A stretch of 22,134 nucleotides of DNA from Candidatus Binatia bacterium (GCA_022827045.1 JAJDTQ010000214.1:1-22134); one strand, 5' to 3'; shown: positions 1 through 8,650, numbered from the stretch's first letter. Numbers and translations are program-made. Notes: a model not told the origin generated them from the sequence alone.

Positions 1-2486
1 GCGCGGAACTCGCTCTCGAAAGCGCGATAGAGGTTGCGCACCTGCTCCCAGTAGCCGGAGAGCACCATCACCGTATCGGGATCGATTCCGGGGTCACGGG
101 CGGAATGGCGCAGCGCCGCGGTGATGGAACCGAAGCTCGGCTGCGAGGTCAGCCCGCTCATGGAATCCATCGCCGCATCCACGGCGTCGACCCCGGCATC
201 CACGGCCGCGAGCACGCTTGCCGCGGAGATCCCGCTGGTGTCGTGGGTGTGGAAGTGGATGGGGATGCCGATCTCCTGCTTGAGGGTCTCGACGAGGATC
301 CGCGCCGCCGCCGGCTTGCACAGACCCGCCATGTCCTTGAGACCCAGGATATGCGCGCCCGCGGCCTCCAGCTCACGGGCGAGCGCGACATAGTACTTGA
401 GGTCGTACTTCGTGCGGTTGGGGTCGGTGATGTCGCCGGTGTAGCAAATCGCCGCCTCGCAGAGCTTGCCGGTCTCCAGCACCGCGTCCATGGCCGGACG
501 CATGTTCTCGACCCAGTTGAGCGAATCGAAGATGCGGAACAGGTCGATGCCGTTGTCGGCCGATTGGCGCACGAAATAGCGCACCACGTTGTCGGGATAG
601 GTGGTGTAGCCGACGCCGTTGGACGCGCGCAGCAGCATCTGCGTCAGGAGGTTGGGCATCGCGGCGCGCAGCCGTTGGAGCCGCTCCCAGGGACACTCGT
701 TGAGAAAGCGCATGGCCACGTCGAAGGTCGCGCCGCCCCAGCATTCGACCGAGAGAAGCTGGGGCAGCAGCCGCGCATAGGCCGGCGCAATGGCGACCAG
801 GTCGTAGCTGCGGAACCGCGTCGCCAGCAGCGACTGGTGCGCGTCCCGGAACGTGGTGTCGGTCATCAGCACCCGCTCCTGATCGATCATCCACCGGGCG
901 AACCCTTCGGGGCCGAGAGCGTCGAGCAACTGGCGCGAACCGTCGGGGACATCGACCCCGGGAACCTCCGGCACGCTCGGCATCTCGCGCGTCGGCGGTT
1001 CGGGCCGGCCTTCGACGGCGCCGTTGCCGTTGACGATCACCTCCCCCACGTAGCGCAGCAGCCGGGTGGCGCGGTCCCGCCTGTAGGCGAAGCGGAAGAG
1101 ATCCGGCGTCTCGTCCACGAAGCGCGTCGTACACGCGCCTTCGAGGAACTGCGGATGGCCGATGACGTTCTCGAGAAAGGCGAGGTTGGTGGAGACGCCG
1201 CGGATGCGGAATTCGCGAAGCGCGCGGTCCATCCGCCGGATCGCCTCTTCCGGCGTCGGCGCCCAGGCCGTGACCTTTTCGAGCAGCGAGTCGTAGAAGG
1301 GGGTGATCCGGGCGCCCGAATAGGCGGTGCCGCCGTCGAGGCGCACGCCGAACCCGGTGGCGCCGCGATACGCGGTCAGCACCCCGTAATCCGGAATGAA
1401 GTTGTTCTCCGGGTTCTCGGTGGTCACGCGGCATTGCATGGCGTGGCCGTTCACCCGAATGCCGTCCTGGCTCGGGATTCCGCTCTCGGGCACGCCGATG
1501 GCGGCCCCGTCGGCGATGCGGATCTGCGCCTTCACGAGGTCGACGCCGGTAACCACCTCGGTGACGGTGTGCTCGACCTGGATGCGCGGATTGACCTCGA
1601 TGAAATAGAACGCGTCGGTGTCGTCATCGACCAGGAACTCGACGGTGCCGGCGTTGTTGTAGTCCACCGCGCGGCCGATCTTCAGCGCGCTCTCGTGGAT
1701 CGACGTGCGGGTCGCCGCGTCGAGATAATGCGCCGGTGCGCGCTCGACGATCTTCTGGTTGCGCCGCTGCACCGAGCAGTCCCGCTCGTGGAGATGCACC
1801 AGGTTGCCGTGATTGTCGCCGAGTATCTGGACCTCCACGTGACGCGCGCGGCGAATCAGGCTTTCGAGATAGACCTCGTCATTGCCGAACGCCGCCAGGC
1901 ACTCCCGGCGCGCGGCCTCCACCGCGTCGGCAAACCCGGCCTCGCTGTCGATCACGCGCATGCCGCGCCCGCCGCCGCCCCAGCTAGCCTTGAGCATGGC
2001 GGGGAAACCGACCTCCCTGGCGAGACGCACGGCCGCGTCGGTGTCGCGAGGGAGCGGGCCGGTCGCCGGAATCACCGGAACGCCCACCGATTGCGCGATC
2101 TCCCGCGCCGCCACCTTGTTGCCGAGCGCGCGCATGATCTCGGGCCGCGGGCCGATGAAGGCGATCCCCGCATTCGCACACGACTCGGCGAAGTCGGGGT
2201 TCTCGGCCAGGAAACCGTAGCCCGGGTGGATGGCATCGGCGCCGTTCTCGCGCGCGACGCGGATCACTTCGTCGATGCTGAGATAGGCCTCGATCGGCCC
2301 CATCCCCCGGCCGACAGGATAGGCCTCGTCGGCCTTGAAGCGGTGCAGCGCGAAGCGGTCCTCCCGTGAGTAGATCGCGATCGTCATGATCCCGAGCTCG
2401 ACTGCGGCGCGAAACACTCGGATGGCGATCTCGCTCCGGTTGGCTACCAGGATCCGGCGGAAATGGGTCTGCCGCTCGTTAATCAT
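1..2486 (-). CDS. pyc: Pyruvate carboxylase, N-terminal 828 residues (3' end cut by window edge)
   Basis: ATP- and biotin-dependent carboxylation of pyruvate to oxaloacetate, a cytoplasmic anaplerotic step. Translating the minus strand from the ATG at 2486 gives an unbroken frame to the window edge. The start region reads INERQTHFRRILVANRSEIA, the classic biotin carboxylase opening. An ATP-grasp glycine loop (GGGGRGM) lies near residue 167, and EVNPRIQVEHTVTE follows. The carboxyltransferase domain begins near residue 540 with DTTFRDAHQSLLATR and continues through LFRIFDSLNW and HFHTHDTSG. Single-chain pyruvate carboxylases are about 1150 aa, so the rest of the carboxyltransferase/tetramerisation region and the biotinyl domain must lie beyond position 1. 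A purine-rich AAGGGGGG stretch sits just upstream of the start. The gene follows the NicO permease gene by 87 nt in the same direction. The domain order (BC then CT on one chain) separates it from acetyl- or propionyl-CoA carboxylase subunits. Confidence 0.95.
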   Translation of the reverse strand, partial: MINERQTHFRRILVANRSEIAIRVFRAAVELGIMTIAIYSREDRFALHRFKADEAYPVGRGMGPIEAYLSIDEVIRVARENGADAIHPGYGFLAENPDFAESCANAGIAFIGPRPEIMRALGNKVAAREIAQSVGVPVIPATGPLPRDTDAAVRLAREVGFPAMLKASWGGGGRGMRVIDSEAGFADAVEAARRECLAAFGNDEVYLESLIRRARHVEVQILGDNHGNLVHLHERDCSVQRRNQKIVERAPAHYLDAATRTSIHESALKIGRAVDYNNAGTVEFLVDDDTDAFYFIEVNPRIQVEHTVTEVVTGVDLVKAQIRIADGAAIGVPESGIPSQDGIRVNGHAMQCRVTTENPENNFIPDYGVLTAYRGATGFGVRLDGGTAYSGARITPFYDSLLEKVTAWAPTPEEAIRRMDRALREFRIRGVSTNLAFLENVIGHPQFLEGACTTRFVDETPDLFRFAYRRDRATRLLRYVGEVIVNGNGAVEGRPEPPTREMPSVPEVPGVDVPDGSRQLLDALGPEGFARWMIDQERVLMTDTTFRDAHQSLLATRFRSYDLVAIAPAYARLLPQLLSVECWGGATFDVAMRFLNECPWERLQRLRAAMPNLLTQMLLRASNGVGYTTYPDNVVRYFVRQSADNGIDLFRIFDSLNWVENMRPAMDAVLETGKLCEAAICYTGDITDPNRTKYDLKYYVALARELEAAGAHILGLKDMAGLCKPAAARILVETLKQEIGIPIHFHTHDTSGISAASVLAAVDAGVDAVDAAMDSMSGLTSQPSFGSITAALRHSARDPGIDPDTVMVLSGYWEQVRNLYRAFESEFR

Positions 2487-2573
2487 GACGCCCCCCTTGC
2501 GCCCGCGCAGCGCGTCCGTCCGCCGGTCCGGGGTTCGATCTCCCCCCACGCATCGGGCTTGGTCGACCTTGCC

Positions 2574-3602
2574 TCACCCCAACGGCACGTCGAGAAACGC
2601 GATGAAGGACACCAGCCCGACGAGGGTCACGAAGGTGGCTCCGGCGTAGTTCAGCGTGGTGCGCAGGACGGCGGCGCCCCGGCTCCCCCCGGACCGTTCC
2701 ATGAACCGCGTGGCAGCCTGCCTTGCAAGAATGGCTCCGACTCCCACCACGCAAATCGACAGGCCGATGCCGAGCGACATCGCGCCCACGAGCATGAATC
2801 CCGGATAGATCATGTCGTTGGCCACCGCGTACAGCATGATCAGTGCGGCTCCCGGGCAGGGGACCATGCCCGCCGCCAGGGCCAGGAGGCCGCCTTCGAG
2901 GCTGCCGCCGTCGCCGGGACCGTGATCGTGACCATGATCGCCGCCAGGACCCGCACCATGGCTGTGCGAATGCTCGCGGCCTTGGTCATGTCCGTCACCG
3001 ACGGTGACACCGAAGACCGGACTCCCTGAGGTTCGCACGGCCTGGTACAGCATGTACAAGCCGATCCCGACGATGATGAGAAAGCTCGCGGCACGGACGC
3101 CGGGCACTTCGGAAAGTCCGATCCCGAAGCCGGCCTTGAGGACGATGTCCGCCAGCCAGACGATGACGACGGCCGCGATGACGTGGACGATGGCGACCTG
3201 TATGGCCATGACCACGCCGCGAGCCACCCGCGCTTCCCGACCGAGGAAGTACGAGACGATGATGAACTTCCCGTGTCCCGGGCCGAACGCGTGGAAGATG
3301 CCGTAGGCGAACGCAATGGCGAGGCCGAGGAAGAATGCCCCGAGGTCGTCACCGCGCTCGATGGCCTTCATGTAGGTGGCGATCTCGGCGTTGGCCCGGC
3401 GCTGGAAATTCTTGATGGTTTCGGTGAACGTCGCGAACGTACTGCGGTCGTCCTCGACGATCTCGATTTCCGGAGTCACGCCGGTCGTCTGGGAAGTCAC
3501 GGGCTGCGCGGCGGGCAGGATCGCGAGCAATCCGATCACCGTCAGCACCGGCAACGCGGCCCGCTTCGGACTTCGGTTCCTGAGCGGCTGTCCGGCGACC
3601 AC
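2574..3602 (-). CDS. NicO/RcnA-type nickel/cobalt transporter, 342 aa
   Basis: Inner-membrane permease of the NicO family (COG2215-like), moving Ni2+ or Co2+. There is a hydrophobic N-terminal segment at about residues 15-34, then a soluble stretch to about 85, then several membrane segments. The family signature appears as HAFGPGHGK at residues 104-112. A histidine-rich loop at about 204-230 (HSHSHG, HGHDHG) follows and is typical of metal-binding loops in this family. A second conserved part, GMVPCPGAAL (245-254), starts the C-terminal membrane bundle. The start is a GTG at 3602, only 3 nt after the stop of the DUF1007 gene, so the two are surely co-transcribed and probably translationally coupled. 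Whether it imports or exports cannot be told from sequence; the His-rich loop and RcnA likeness favour export, the periplasmic partner leaves uptake possible. Confidence 0.88.
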   Translation of the reverse strand: MVAGQPLRNRSPKRAALPVLTVIGLLAILPAAQPVTSQTTGVTPEIEIVEDDRSTFATFTETIKNFQRRANAEIATYMKAIERGDDLGAFFLGLAIAFAYGIFHAFGPGHGKFIIVSYFLGREARVARGVVMAIQVAIVHVIAAVVIVWLADIVLKAGFGIGLSEVPGVRAASFLIIVGIGLYMLYQAVRTSGSPVFGVTVGDGHDQGREHSHSHGAGPGGDHGHDHGPGDGGSLEGGLLALAAGMVPCPGAALIMLYAVANDMIYPGFMLVGAMSLGIGLSICVVGVGAILARQAATRFMERSGGSRGAAVLRTTLNYAGATFVTLVGLVSFIAFLDVPLG

Positions 3603-3605
3603 GGT

Positions 3606-4196
3606 TCACCCCCCGCACCTGAGCGTCACGATCCGGGGATGCCCGGCCTGCTCGTCCTTGCCGCGCGCGACCGTGAACTTGCAGCCCGGCTTCAGGGCGC
3701 CCATCACCCTGAGGAAGCCCGCCGGCGCGAAACCGAAGTCCAGCACGTTCTTGGGATCGAGCAGACTGACGACCACGGGATCCTTGCTCGGATCGGCGGA
3801 CGGTGTGACCGGGAAGGAGAACTCGATGACCAGCCGCTTTTCCACGATTCTCGCCGTGAAGCGATTTATCTCATGGCCTTCACGTTTCGAACCCGCCGCC
3901 CATACGTGCGCGTGGTAGTCGGACTCGCCGAGCGGGTCGAACGTACCGATGCGAAGTGCTCGAATCTCCGGTCGGGTCAACAGGCCGTCGCCGTCACGGT
4001 CGTAGGACTTGATGGTGTGGGAGCTGTAGAATTCGTCGAACCGCCACGTGAACGCGAGCCCCTTGACGCGGTAATCCTCGAACTCGTACGTCATCCACAC
4101 TTCGACCCACACGTGGGGATTGGCGCGCGCTCGCGGAGCCGCCAGCAAGAAGGCCAGCAGCAATGCCGTTAAAGTTATCGTAACGACCCGTGCCAT
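3606..4196 (-). CDS. DUF1007 family periplasmic protein, 196 aa
   Basis: Secreted protein of the DUF1007 family (COG3683, called an uncharacterised transport periplasmic component), commonly encoded beside or fused to NicO permeases, as here. A signal peptide is visible: MARVV followed by a hydrophobic core to about residue 20 and a likely cut after ARA (residue 25). The mature protein opens with NPHVWVEV (26-33), which contains the family's N-terminal His, followed by the hallmark WRFDEFYS (51-58). An EF-hand-like acidic loop, DRDGDGLLTRPE (66-77), could bind a divalent cation. The ribosome site is weak (TTGAAAG directly before the ATG). It is the first gene of the DUF1007-NicO unit, 46 nt after the permease gene upstream. 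The biochemical role is unknown; a metal chaperone for NicO is an inference from context. Confidence 0.85.
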   Translation of the reverse strand: MARVVTITLTALLLAFLLAAPRARANPHVWVEVWMTYEFEDYRVKGLAFTWRFDEFYSSHTIKSYDRDGDGLLTRPEIRALRIGTFDPLGESDYHAHVWAAGSKREGHEINRFTARIVEKRLVIEFSFPVTPSADPSKDPVVVSLLDPKNVLDFGFAPAGFLRVMGALKPGCKFTVARGKDEQAGHPRIVTLRCGG

Positions 4197-4225
4197 CTTT
4201 CAAGAATTCGGTATGCAACCCTTCA

Positions 4226-4231
4226 TGTCAA
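4226..4231 (-). promoter_or_regulatory. Perfect TTGACA -35 hexamer upstream of DUF1007 (weak promoter candidate)
   Basis: On the minus strand a TTGACA lies in the 46-nt gap before the DUF1007 start. The hexamer 17 nt further on is AATTCT, matching the -10 consensus at only three places. It may let DUF1007-NicO-pyc be transcribed apart from the ABC transporter genes upstream. Confidence 0.25.
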
Positions 4232-4242
4232 CACGAAAGCGG

Positions 4243-6009
4243 CTACAGCTCGCGCCCTCCCGCGACGCTTCCGCCCAGCCGCCGTGCCAGGACGCTCAGC
4301 GCCGTCACCACCACGACCAGCAGCACGGAAAGGGCGGACGACGTGCCCGGGTTGCCGGTGTCCCACAGGTGCCAGAGGTAGACCGAAAGCACCATGCTGT
4401 CCGGGCCACGCAGCAGCATGGCGATGGACATGACCTTGAAGCTCAGGATCAGGACGAACAGGAAGCCGTTCACCAGCGCCGGGAGCAGCAGCGGGAACCA
4501 CACGAACCGGAGCGTGGTCCAGAAGCCGGCGCCGCTGCCCCAGGCGGCCTCCTCCAGCTCCTTGTGCACCTGGACCACGGCCGCGTTGGTGAAGCGGGTG
4601 CCAATGGGCAGGTAGTTGACGACGTACGCCAGCACGATGATCCAGATGGTGTTGTAGAGCGGGTTCGGGAACGACAGGAACACCACCAGGAAGGCCACGC
4701 CGATGACCATCCCCGAAACCGCGTAGGGCAGGAACACCACCACGTCCAGCACCTTCCGGCCGGTGATGTTCGTGCGGTAGACGAACCACGAGCACAGGAT
4801 CGCCAGGAACATGATGGCGATGCTGCTGATGCCCCCCAAGAGCAGAGTGTTGCCGGCGACGTTCAAAAGCGCCGGGGAGGCGAACAGCTCCCAGTAGTTC
4901 TCCAGGGTGACGGCCGACAACGCCTTCCACGAGGGCGGCCGGTAGTAGGGCAGCAGCGAGCTCCACACCAGGATCAGCAGCGGCAACACGGCCGCGAAGA
5001 CGAAGTAGAACCCCACGAACCCCCAGGCCGGCCACGTCCATTTGCCCAGGGGCACGAGCCTCGGCCGGTAACCCTTGCCCACCACCACGGTGTAGCGCTC
5101 GGAGTGCCGGAGCTGGCGCTGGTAGAACAGGATCGCGATCAGGGTCACCACCACCAGGGTCATGCTGTAGGCGAACCCCAGTCCGTAGTCCGGCGGGAAG
5201 GCGCCGCGAATAGAGTAGTAGATGGTGGTGCTGAACACGAAGATCCCCGAGCTGAAACCCATCAGCATGGGGATCTCGAAGGCCTCGATGCCGCGCACGA
5301 AGAGCAGGATGGCGACCCCCGCCAGGCCCGGCTTGAGCAGCGGCAGCAGCACCTTGGAGAAGGTGGTCCAGGTGGACGCGCCGCTCCCCAGCGCAGCCTC
5401 CTCCAGGGAGGGATCCATGCGCCGGATGGTGCCGGCGATGAGCAGGAACGCCAGCGGGCTCATGCTCACGCCCTCGACCCAGATCATGGCCGGCAGTGAG
5501 TAGGCGCTCAGGATCGGGCCGTCCAGGCCGAGCCAGCGTCCGACCTGGTTGATGACCCCGATACGCGGCGACAGCAGAAAGATCCACGCAATGCCCTTGA
5601 CCACCGACGGCATGATGAGCGGGATCATCACCATCATGGGGATCGCGTCGCGCCAGCGCATGTCCGTGCGTTCCGCCAGGAACGCCAGGACGCCGCCCAT
5701 AAACATGGCGAGGATCATGGAGCCGACGGCGAACCACAACGAGTTGAGCAGCATCCGGAAGGTCGCCGGGCTGCTGTAGGCCTCGATGTAGTTGTGCAGA
5801 CTCAGGCCCCTGAGGCTGAACTCGATGTCGCCGACCGAGACGCTGCGGAAGCTGTTCACCACCAGCAGGCCCAAAGGGACGATAACGAGCACGCCGATGA
5901 CGACGGCGATGCTCCAGAAGGCCACCAGCCGGAGGTCGACGGTGCGGCCCCGGCGGCCCCGCGAGGCCCTGGCGCTGCCCGTGTCAGGCGTGATGGCGGT
6001 GCTGTCCAT
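4243..6009 (-). CDS. Iron(III)-type ABC transporter permease, two fused permease domains, 588 aa
   Basis: Inner-membrane permease of the ThiP/FbpB class (COG1178-like), in which two binding-protein-dependent transport domains are fused into one chain. About twelve hydrophobic segments are visible, beginning with LRLVAFWSIAVVIGVLVIV. Each half carries the cytoplasmic EAA loop that contacts the ATPase: EEAALGSGASTWTTF in the first half and EEAAWGSGAGFWTTL in the second, each followed by a short LP/FP turn. Such permeases carry ferric iron, thiamine, phosphonates, putrescine or organic acids, so the substrate is open. I place the start at the ATG at 6009. An earlier in-frame ATG at 6033 would add eight residues but sits in the loop of a strong hairpin (6016-6054). 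Neither start has a clear Shine-Dalgarno. It lies 55 nt after the binding protein gene. No ATPase gene follows; the next gene is DUF1007. Confidence 0.9.
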   Translation of the reverse strand: MDSTAITPDTGSARASRGRRGRTVDLRLVAFWSIAVVIGVLVIVPLGLLVVNSFRSVSVGDIEFSLRGLSLHNYIEAYSSPATFRMLLNSLWFAVGSMILAMFMGGVLAFLAERTDMRWRDAIPMMVMIPLIMPSVVKGIAWIFLLSPRIGVINQVGRWLGLDGPILSAYSLPAMIWVEGVSMSPLAFLLIAGTIRRMDPSLEEAALGSGASTWTTFSKVLLPLLKPGLAGVAILLFVRGIEAFEIPMLMGFSSGIFVFSTTIYYSIRGAFPPDYGLGFAYSMTLVVVTLIAILFYQRQLRHSERYTVVVGKGYRPRLVPLGKWTWPAWGFVGFYFVFAAVLPLLILVWSSLLPYYRPPSWKALSAVTLENYWELFASPALLNVAGNTLLLGGISSIAIMFLAILCSWFVYRTNITGRKVLDVVVFLPYAVSGMVIGVAFLVVFLSFPNPLYNTIWIIVLAYVVNYLPIGTRFTNAAVVQVHKELEEAAWGSGAGFWTTLRFVWFPLLLPALVNGFLFVLILSFKVMSIAMLLRGPDSMVLSVYLWHLWDTGNPGTSSALSVLLVVVVTALSVLARRLGGSVAGGREL

Positions 6010-6015
6010 GGGTGG

Positions 6016-6054
6016 CCCGCGGGCCGTGCGCATTGCCGCTACACGGCCCGCGGG
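6016..6054 (-). promoter_or_regulatory. Intercistronic hairpin between binding protein and permease genes
   Basis: A perfect 13-bp inverted repeat, cccgcgggccgtg at 6016-6028 and cacggcccgcggg at 6042-6054, has a 13-nt loop. It falls between the binding-protein stop (6065) and the permease start (6009). No T-run follows, so it is unlikely to be a simple terminator. Stable hairpins at this place in ABC operons are known to protect the upstream message and lower downstream expression, which would give more binding protein than permease. Confidence 0.6.
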
Positions 6055-6064
6055 ATACGGGACG

Positions 6065-7141
6065 CTACTTGATGCCCAGCAGCTTGAAGAAGAAGTCCTC
6101 GGACTTCTTCAACACCGCCGGAGTGTAGATCTTGGCCGCGGTGGCCGGATCCACCAGCGCCGCGTTCTTCTCGGTGGCGCCGCCGTCCACCAGCACCTTG
6201 GCCAGCTTGCCGGACTTGGCGTTCTTGTTGACCACCACCTTGGCGCTCACCACGTTGGTGTATTCCCACTGCCCCTCGGGCGACATCAGGTAGTCGATGA
6301 GCAGCCACGAACCGGCCGGATTCGGCGCATCCTTCATGATGGCGTAGGAGCGGAACGTCATGGGGAACTTCGGGAAAGCGATCATCTCCACCGGAGCGCC
6401 CTTGGACTTGAGCTTCGAGTAGGTGCCCAGGGCCGGGAACCAGAAGATGCCCACGTCGCCCGCTGCCACGCGCTTGGTGCCGCCGGCGTAGCCGCGCCCG
6501 ATAGCAGGTTTCTGGTTCTTGACCATCTTGGAGAAGAAGTCGAAGCTCTTCTCCCAGTTGAGATTGTCGGTGCTGCCCCAGAGCCACGCCAGCCGGGAGG
6601 GAAACTCCTCGCTGGAGCGCGACAACAGCACCAGTCCCTTGTACTTGGCCGAGGTCATGTCGTCCCAGTTCTTGGGCACGTCCTGGGGCTTGACCAGATC
6701 GGTGTTGTAGATACCCTGGACCCGAGGGTTCATGAAGGCGTCGACGTACTGCCCGTGCTGGGGCTGGGTGTTGCCGATCATGTCCTTCATGTGCGGATAG
6801 TCGTAGCCCTTGAGCAGGCCCTTCTGTGCCAGCGACTCGGTGCCGCTCTCGTCCACACCCACCATGTCGATGGTGAGTTTCCCGGCCTTGGCTTCGGTCA
6901 CCACCCGGTTGATGGTCGCGGAGGTGTTGGCGTCGAACGCCTTGACCTTGAGCCAGGGATACAACTTCTTGAATCCCTTGAGCCGGTCGCGGAACTCGGC
7001 GGCGTTGCTGCCGGCGACCACGAACTCGCCCTCCTTCTTGGCCTTCTCGATCATCTTGGCGCGGATGTCGTCCATCGCGAAGGCGGACCCCGCGAACGCG
7101 ACGAGCGTTACGAGACCGGTCAATAACAACAGTCTTTTCAT
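6065..7141 (-). CDS. Extracellular solute-binding protein of an Fe(III)-type ABC transporter, 358 aa
   Basis: Periplasmic substrate-capture protein partnered with the double permease just downstream. A clear signal peptide opens the protein: MKRLLLLTGLVTLVAFAGSA, with likely cleavage after AFA at residue 22. The mature part starts MDDIRAKMIEKAKKEGEFVV, the usual start of family 1 binding proteins of the iron/phosphonate/organic-acid class. Mid-protein GDVGIFWFPALGTY and C-terminal LLIDYLMSPEGQ match the hinge and closing helix region of such proteins. A strong Shine-Dalgarno (AAGGAGG, 7148-7154) fixes the start. The length, about 340-360 aa, is normal. The ligand-binding residues of true ferric-binding proteins (adjacent tyrosines) are not obvious to me, so an organic ligand is possible; the nearby aromatic-catabolism genes fit that idea but do not prove it. 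Confidence 0.88.
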   Translation of the reverse strand: MKRLLLLTGLVTLVAFAGSAFAMDDIRAKMIEKAKKEGEFVVAGSNAAEFRDRLKGFKKLYPWLKVKAFDANTSATINRVVTEAKAGKLTIDMVGVDESGTESLAQKGLLKGYDYPHMKDMIGNTQPQHGQYVDAFMNPRVQGIYNTDLVKPQDVPKNWDDMTSAKYKGLVLLSRSSEEFPSRLAWLWGSTDNLNWEKSFDFFSKMVKNQKPAIGRGYAGGTKRVAAGDVGIFWFPALGTYSKLKSKGAPVEMIAFPKFPMTFRSYAIMKDAPNPAGSWLLIDYLMSPEGQWEYTNVVSAKVVVNKNAKSGKLAKVLVDGGATEKNAALVDPATAAKIYTPAVLKKSEDFFFKLLGIK

Positions 7142-7165
7142 TGCTTCCTCCTTGGTTTAGTTCTA

Positions 7166-7282
7166 CCCGCATCCGTCATTCCGGCGAAAGCCCGGAATCC
7201 AGGAGCGGCTGCGCCGGGGGAACACGCCGTAGCCCAGCCACCACCCCTGGATTCCGGCTTTCGCCGGAATGACGGATACGGG
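7166..7282. repeat. Long inverted repeat, REP-like (gtcattccggcgaaagc type)
   Basis: Left arm 7166-7203 and right arm 7246-7282 are inverted copies differing by one substitution and one single-base indel, around a 42-nt centre. The core, gtcattccggcgaaagccgg, is a repeat type seen between genes in many proteobacterial genomes. It fills the gap between the Gfo/Idh gene stop (7300) and the binding-protein start (7141). The hairpin could act as a transcription stop or attenuator between the two genes. Confidence 0.8.
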
Positions 7283-7299
7283 ATATAGCATATTCGATT

Positions 7300-8484
7300 T
7301 CAATCGCACGGCACCTGCCGTTCCAGCAACACCTCGCGCTTCTCGGCCGAGGACTCGAGCATGGCGAGGCAGACCTCCAGGGTGGCCTCGCCCCAGCGGC
7401 CGTCGTGGAAGACCGGCCGCCCTTGTACCACGGCCTCGTAGAGCTCTTCCACCTCGGCCTCGCGTCCCCGGCGCCCCACGGTAAGGTCGACATCCCGGCG
7501 GCCGTCCTCGCCGTAAATGATGAGCCCGTCCGGGGACTGGCGGATGTCGCCACGCTCGCAGGACACCAAGGTGAGGCCGAAGAAGGGCTGGCGCCGGGGA
7601 CCGTGCCAGACGTGGCTGAACTCCCCTTCCCGGGCGCTGCCGTAGCGCATCTCTTCCTTGAGCTGCTCCTCCTCGGCGGCGTTGCCGATGCTCCTGAGCC
7701 GGCGGCGCACCTTGAGGTTGTGCTCCGGGTCCCGGGGCTGGCCGCCCTCCCCCACCCAGTCGAACAACTCGGCCGTGTCGAAGAAGCCGTAACCGTTGTA
7801 TACCAGCGTCGCCGGCACGCCGTCTTCGAATTCCAGGTAGCAGATGTAGCTGCCCTCGTGGGGGCGCGCAGGGTCCCAGACGCCGGTGGTGGCGCGCACG
7901 CTCCTGAGCATGCCGCCGCCGATGAGCCGGACGATGTCCACGTGGTGGGGACCCTGGTTCAGCACCACGCCGTGGCTGGTGGCGAGCTCATGGCTCATGC
8001 GCGGGCGGTACATGAACTCGTTGAAGTTCCACGAATGCAGCATGCGGAGCTTCCCCAGCTCGCCGCTCTTGACGATCTCGCGGATCTTCCGGATGGGCGG
8101 ATCGAAGCTGTGGGTGTGGCCGCACAGGAGCACGGTGCCGTTCTCCGCGGCTGCGCGGTTCATGGCCTCGCACTGCTCGATGGAGAGGGCCATGGGCTTC
8201 TCCACGATGGCGTGCTTGCCGTGGCGGGCCGCCGTGATGACGTGCTCGGCGTGCAACTCGTTGGGCGTGGCGATGTAGACGAAGTCCACGTCGGGGTTGG
8301 CGCACATGGCGTCGACGTCGTCATAGGTGGCCGCGCCGTACTCCTGGGCGAACTTGGCCAAGGCGTCCTTGCGGATGTCGGTGGCCGCGGCGATCTCGAT
8401 GTGCTCCACCTGCTGCAACACCGGGAGGATCTGGGTGCTCGCCACCCCCAGCCCGGCCATTCCCATGCGCAAGACCCGCGACAT
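7300..8484 (-). CDS. Gfo/Idh/MocA family oxidoreductase, 394 aa
   Basis: NAD(P)-dependent dehydrogenase of the glucose-fructose oxidoreductase/inositol dehydrogenase family, cytoplasmic. The N-terminal Rossmann fold begins MSRVLRMGMAGLGVAST, with the dinucleotide-binding glycines at residues 11-13. VYIATPNELHAEH (69-81) and the hallmark EKPMAL (95-100) follow. The C-terminal substrate domain includes GHTHSFDPPI and a conserved HHVDIVRLIGGG helix. The ATG at 8484 is chosen because AAGGAGG lies 9-10 nt upstream; an in-frame ATG 11 codons earlier lacks this. The C-terminal part (SAEKREVLLERQV) is typical of family members grouped with aromatic or sugar-acid catabolism; some act on phthalate-type dihydrodiols or related substrates, but the substrate here cannot be named. 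It lies downstream of UbiD and cupin genes with repeats in between. Confidence 0.9.
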   Translation of the reverse strand: MSRVLRMGMAGLGVASTQILPVLQQVEHIEIAAATDIRKDALAKFAQEYGAATYDDVDAMCANPDVDFVYIATPNELHAEHVITAARHGKHAIVEKPMALSIEQCEAMNRAAAENGTVLLCGHTHSFDPPIRKIREIVKSGELGKLRMLHSWNFNEFMYRPRMSHELATSHGVVLNQGPHHVDIVRLIGGGMLRSVRATTGVWDPARPHEGSYICYLEFEDGVPATLVYNGYGFFDTAELFDWVGEGGQPRDPEHNLKVRRRLRSIGNAAEEEQLKEEMRYGSAREGEFSHVWHGPRRQPFFGLTLVSCERGDIRQSPDGLIIYGEDGRRDVDLTVGRRGREAEVEELYEAVVQGRPVFHDGRWGEATLEVCLAMLESSAEKREVLLERQVPCD

Positions 8485-8520
8485 GCTACATTTCCTCCTT
8501 ATTCGCCATTGTCCCAAATA

Positions 8521-8621
8521 GCGCCCTTCGACTTCGCTTCGCTCAGGGCGAACGGTTAAGTTTAAGGAATTCTCATGAAACCCGTTCGCCCTGAGCGTAG
8601 CGAAGCGAAGTCGAAGGGCGC
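8521..8621. repeat. Inverted repeat of the ttcgacttcgct...gctcagg family, copy 1
   Basis: Arms 8521-8555 and 8582-8621 are inverted copies; the right arm carries an extra 5-nt 'ctacg' motif. The sequence contains cccttcgacttcgcttcgct and ends in gggcgaacgg. It sits between the UbiD stop (8651) and the Gfo/Idh start (8484). The same family recurs at 13336-13441. Confidence 0.8.
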
Positions 8622-8650
8622 CGACCCGTGTCAGACGGAGCTTTCAACTG

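Noticed and set aside
105..2369. 754-codon open frame on the plus strand
   Set aside because: It is the antisense shadow of the pyruvate carboxylase gene; its translation is low-complexity Arg/Ala/Gly/His-rich and has no family likeness.
4120..5499. 459-codon plus-strand frame opposite the permease gene
   Set aside because: Gln/His/Arg-rich antisense shadow of a clear membrane protein.
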